The translations under genes and the position numbers were made by a program. From assembly GCF_014645235.1 (NCBI RefSeq), contig NZ_BMLM01000001.1, positions 682,001-746,000 of the forward strand: a DNA stretch of 64,000 bases. Reading direction: 5' to 3'. This document shows positions 61,085 to 64,000 of the stretch, piece by piece (position 1 is the stretch's first letter; each line of letters begins with the position of its first letter). Origin of the DNA: Agrococcus terreus. Its GTDB lineage: Bacteria; Actinomycetota; Actinomycetes; Actinomycetales; Microbacteriaceae. The notes below the pieces were generated by a model. It was not told where the DNA came from. It did not search any database and saw only the letters and a list, made by a program, of their open reading frames with translations.

Positions 61085-62830
61085 TTGAACATCAATTTCG
61101 GCGTGGCTGCGATCTCAGAGCGCGGCCGATCCCTTCTAAGCCCGTTGTGGGATGCCGCGATGCGCATGGCTGGCGAGGCGTACGACATGCATCGTGCCAT
61201 CGTGGAGAAGACCGAGCGGCGGGCAGTCGTCAACGCGCGCTCACTCGAGGAGACCTGGCAAGCACCGACCTGGCTCGAGGACGAGCACGGCGTGCTGGCG
61301 CTCTCGCAGCCCCCGGTGTCGTTCGTGACCGACGTGGGCCAACCCGCATGGTCGGCGTGGGCGCTGGCGACGCTTCGGAGCGATGAGGGGCGTCGCGGCG
61401 TTCACCCGGGCTACACGGGCATCTCCCTCTGGCGTGATGGGGGGATGGAGATGTGGTGCGACGTCTTCGGCTTCTCGCGCAACTACATCGTGCAGAACCA
61501 CGACTTCGTCGCGGTCGGCAACCACATCGGCATGGTCTCGCTGTTCTCGTCCGACCGGCTCGAGGTCGATCAGTTCGGTGCCGACGTCCTGTCGCAGGTC
61601 GGATTCTGGCCGTTAAACAACTCGCCGATCAAGAGCGTCCGTCGGCTGGGGCCGGCTGAGGTCGTCGCCATCGGCATGCACGACGAGGTCTCGCGGCGGA
61701 GCTACGCGACGGAGGAGGAGTTCTTCGGATACGGGGACCCCGGCCCCGACCTCGACTCGGTCGCGGCGTCGCTGGCGCTCTCGACCTCGAATGCGGGAGC
61801 CCTGATGGTGAGCGTCCCGACCATCCATCTCTCCGGAGGCCAGGACTCTCGGCTGACCGCTGCGGCTTGGATCGCTGGCGGGCGGCCCGGGCGGCTCAGC
61901 ACGGTCGGCAATCTGCAGGGGGAGACCGACGTCGCAACCTCTCTGGTGGGCGCCCTGGAGGCGGAGAAGTCGCTGACGGCGAGAGGTCTCACGCACCGGA
62001 TCACGACGACCAACCCGAAGCGCACGGCCACGTTCTCCATCGAGGAGCGTCTGGTGGCCGGTCTCCGGCAATGGGACGGCGACTTCGCACCCGGCAACCT
62101 TCGAGCACCGATCGTACGGCCTCCGCGCAAGAGCGTCCTGACGATCGGGGGTGGCAACGGCGAGATCATGCATCCGATGTACTACGGCAACGAGCGGATC
62201 TTGAGCCTCGTCCGTGCCATGGATCATCCTGTGCTCCGCATCTCCAAGGCCTTCGCCCCGCGATACAACGTCACACGCGTCGCGGAGAGCACGCAGGGCT
62301 TCCTGGAAGACAGGGCGCAGTTCATGCGCGGCATCGGCCAGAATGATGCGACGGCGCTCAACGTGTTCCAGATGATGTCGAAGTATCGACGGTGGCTGAA
62401 CTCGCAGCTGACCGGCACCTCCTTCGTGCTCTTGGCCAATCCTCTCTTCGTGCGGGCGGCGATGTCGCTCACACCGGAACAGAGGCTCGAGCGCTTCATG
62501 CAGGGAGAGATGGCGAGGAGGCTGGTGCCGCAGTGGGAAGGGCATGCCTACTACAAGGCGTCTCCGGGTGACTTCAAGCAGTCCGACATCGTGCAGGACA
62601 GCCGGATCTGGAAGACATCGCCAGGGTCGATGGAGCGGATGCTGCAGGACGACGAGGCGTGGAAGATGTGGTTCGACGAGTCACTGATGCTTGCGCTGCA
62701 GGAGGAGGTTCGGTCGGGGAACGGTGCGACTGTCCACGAATCCACACTGTCGAAGGCTTTCGTGGTGAACGGTCTGCCTTCACACGTGGGCGCGCTCGAG
62801 GGGGTCAGGCGCGGCCTCTGGGATCACTGA
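61085..62830 (+). CDS. Asparagine-synthase-like PP-loop protein 2
   Basis: A 581-residue protein with synthetase PP-loop IHLSGGQDSRLTAAAWIA at about 246-263 (SGGxDS with Arg following), and the N-terminal half (about 70-220) resembling the glutaminase sandwich (GISLWRDGGMEMWCDVFGFSRNYI) without a Cys at position 2, so it probably uses free ammonia or an amine. GNGEIMHPMYYGN is a later conserved block. TTG start with GAGGCGAGG upstream; ATG codons further in would lose the N-terminal strand. Paralogue of the gene at 42114. Role in a polysaccharide locus suggests amidation or amide bonding of a uronic acid; that is inference. Confidence 0.82.
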   Translation: MNINFGVAAISERGRSLLSPLWDAAMRMAGEAYDMHRAIVEKTERRAVVNARSLEETWQAPTWLEDEHGVLALSQPPVSFVTDVGQPAWSAWALATLRSDEGRRGVHPGYTGISLWRDGGMEMWCDVFGFSRNYIVQNHDFVAVGNHIGMVSLFSSDRLEVDQFGADVLSQVGFWPLNNSPIKSVRRLGPAEVVAIGMHDEVSRRSYATEEEFFGYGDPGPDLDSVAASLALSTSNAGALMVSVPTIHLSGGQDSRLTAAAWIAGGRPGRLSTVGNLQGETDVATSLVGALEAEKSLTARGLTHRITTTNPKRTATFSIEERLVAGLRQWDGDFAPGNLRAPIVRPPRKSVLTIGGGNGEIMHPMYYGNERILSLVRAMDHPVLRISKAFAPRYNVTRVAESTQGFLEDRAQFMRGIGQNDATALNVFQMMSKYRRWLNSQLTGTSFVLLANPLFVRAAMSLTPEQRLERFMQGEMARRLVPQWEGHAYYKASPGDFKQSDIVQDSRIWKTSPGSMERMLQDDEAWKMWFDESLMLALQEEVRSGNGATVHESTLSKAFVVNGLPSHVGALEGVRRGLWDH

Positions 62831-62921
62831 TCCTGACGGCTTCCGGGTGCGGCTGTATGATCGGAAGCGGTGACCAGGTCGGCCCCGATCTGCGTGCGCC
62901 ATGACGAGAAGAGATCAGAAC

Positions 62922-64000
62922 ATGCGTATCGCGGCTGTCGTACACAACGAGGTTCGGCACGACGCGAGAGTACTCAAGAGTGCCTCGACGATGAAGGCCC
63001 GGGGGCACGACGTTCGCTTGTTCGGACTCACCGCGGGTGAATCGGAGAGCTTCTCGCTCCCCAATGGGATCCCCGTACGACTCGAGCATCGAGACCTCTC
63101 GGACCGGACCCCGAGAATCGTTCGTGAGCAGCTCCCGAGGGGGCGCGACAGCGCGATCTGGACATCGTTCCGGATCCAGGGCGAGACGGTGTTCCAGGCT
63201 GTGAAGGCCGAATTCGTTCCGGACATCGTGCACATCCATGATCACCTCGCTCTCGCGGCAGCAGGCCTCTACAAGGAGGCGTTCGACTGTCCGTTGATCT
63301 GGGATGCGCACGAGATCTACGAGGACCTCGCCAGCATCGAAGATGTTCGCGCTGTGGTGAACGCTCGGATCATCGAGCAGAACGCCGGCCATGTCGACGG
63401 CTTCGTCACGCTCAACCGGAGCATCGCTCAGTTCTACCGGGAGCAGTACGCCTCACTTCCGGAAGCAGTGCTGGTGCCGAACGCTGTCGAACGAGTCGCC
63501 CAGACGAGCTACGACGGCCGTCTGCACGCTGCGGCTGGAGTCGAGCCTGGTCAGAAGATCCTGCTGTTTCAGGGTGGGTTCTCGCCGCACCGAGGCATTC
63601 CAAACCTGCTGGAGGCAGCGGCGCTCCTCGACGAGCAGTGGACGGTCGTCTTCATGGGATGGGGCAAGCTCGAAGAGGAGATCCGCGCTGTCGCGGAGGA
63701 GACCTCGTCGCGCCCAGCCGGGCGGCCTCGGGTGGCGATCGTGCCTGGAGCTCCCCAAGACGAACTGCTGAGCTGGACTGCCGGCGCCGCTCTCGGCGCC
63801 ATCCCCTACGAGAACACCGGACTCAATCACCTCTACTGCTCACCGAACAAGCTCTGGGAGTACCCGGCAGCGGGAGTGCCGATCCTCGCCACCGACATGC
63901 CCGAGATGAAGCACAAAATCGAGACGCATGGGATTGGTTTCACGGTGGGCCGCGAGCTCGACCCGCGTGAGATCGCCGCCAAGGTCAACGCGCTCACGGA
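62922..64000 (+). CDS. GT4-type glycosyltransferase, 3' partial
   Basis: The frame runs to the end of the window without a stop; 359 residues are visible. MRIAAVVHNEVRHDARVLKSAS at the start, ARGHDVRLFGLTAG, PLIWDAHEIYEDL, then VLVPNAVERVA, ILLFQGGFSPHRGI, VFMGWGKLEEEIR and SPNKLWEYPAAGVPIL complete most of a GT-B fold; only the last helices are missing. An in-frame ATG at 62901 has no ribosome site, so the downstream ATG is chosen. It continues the polysaccharide locus beyond the window. Donor unknown, similar to the transferase at 58257. Confidence 0.9.
   Translation, partial: MRIAAVVHNEVRHDARVLKSASTMKARGHDVRLFGLTAGESESFSLPNGIPVRLEHRDLSDRTPRIVREQLPRGRDSAIWTSFRIQGETVFQAVKAEFVPDIVHIHDHLALAAAGLYKEAFDCPLIWDAHEIYEDLASIEDVRAVVNARIIEQNAGHVDGFVTLNRSIAQFYREQYASLPEAVLVPNAVERVAQTSYDGRLHAAAGVEPGQKILLFQGGFSPHRGIPNLLEAAALLDEQWTVVFMGWGKLEEEIRAVAEETSSRPAGRPRVAIVPGAPQDELLSWTAGAALGAIPYENTGLNHLYCSPNKLWEYPAAGVPILATDMPEMKHKIETHGIGFTVGRELDPREIAAKVNALT

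Overview
The window is chromosomal DNA of a very GC-rich actinobacterium. Microbacteriaceae is the likely family: the evidence is the cluster of an msrB-type gene, DUF3263, LytR_C, a cold-shock-domain gene and an orphan groEL with CIRCE operators, together with a WXG100 gene, DUF3027, an XPB helicase, an IdeR-type regulator and LPXTG/LCP wall proteins. An Agrococcus-like genus is possible but is only a guess. About 55 protein genes and three tRNA genes (Thr-TGT, Arg-CCT, Ala-CGC) are supported. Two genes are cut by the window ends: rlmB at the left and a glycosyltransferase at the right.

Layout. 1-8.4 kb: rlmB, a kinase-like DUF4032 protein, a UgpC-type ABC ATPase, two DsbA-like thiol proteins in tandem, tRNA-Thr, an acetyltransferase with a DUF606 transporter, msrB, DUF3263 and LytR_C. 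8.4-20.3 kb: a cold-shock-domain gene, groEL, WXG100, a two-component system, XPB helicase with its Helicase_C_3 partner, a CspB-type gene, DUF3027, serC and an ideR-type repressor. 20.4-36.4 kb: two secreted NlpC/P60 peptidases behind probable MtrA boxes, tRNA-Arg, a FemAB ligase, a 1258-residue DUF4011 protein with a degenerate ATPase site, a 590-base gap filled with intergenic repeats, mscL, an FmdB zinc ribbon, 5-formyl-THF cyclo-ligase, an acetyltransferase, tRNA-Ala and a giant LPXTG-anchored phosphoesterase. 36.4-46.5 kb: two low-molecular-weight phosphatase paralogues, an FMN reductase, galE, a HAD phosphatase, an LCP protein, an asparagine-synthase-like protein, a VanZ protein and a fused glycosyltransferase.

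46.5-64 kb is a surface-polysaccharide locus. It has nucleotide-sugar dehydrogenases, an acetyltransferase, an aminotransferase, a 3-oxidoreductase and a 2-epimerase that together match the Wbp/Wlb route to UDP-2,3-diacetamido-2,3-dideoxy-mannuronic acid. It also has five separate glycosyltransferases of several families, a DUF6270 protein and a second asparagine-synthase-like protein. The LCP protein, phosphatases, galE and VanZ to its left probably serve the same envelope process.

Regulation. Many genes (at least 15) start 6-8 bases after a TAnnnT -10 hexamer, which implies widespread leaderless transcription. Other control elements visible are two CIRCE operators before groEL, 11-bp-period GTRACR repeats before both NlpC/P60 genes, three evenly spaced dyads between the ABC ATPase and the DsbA-like gene, and strong GC hairpin terminators between convergent genes.
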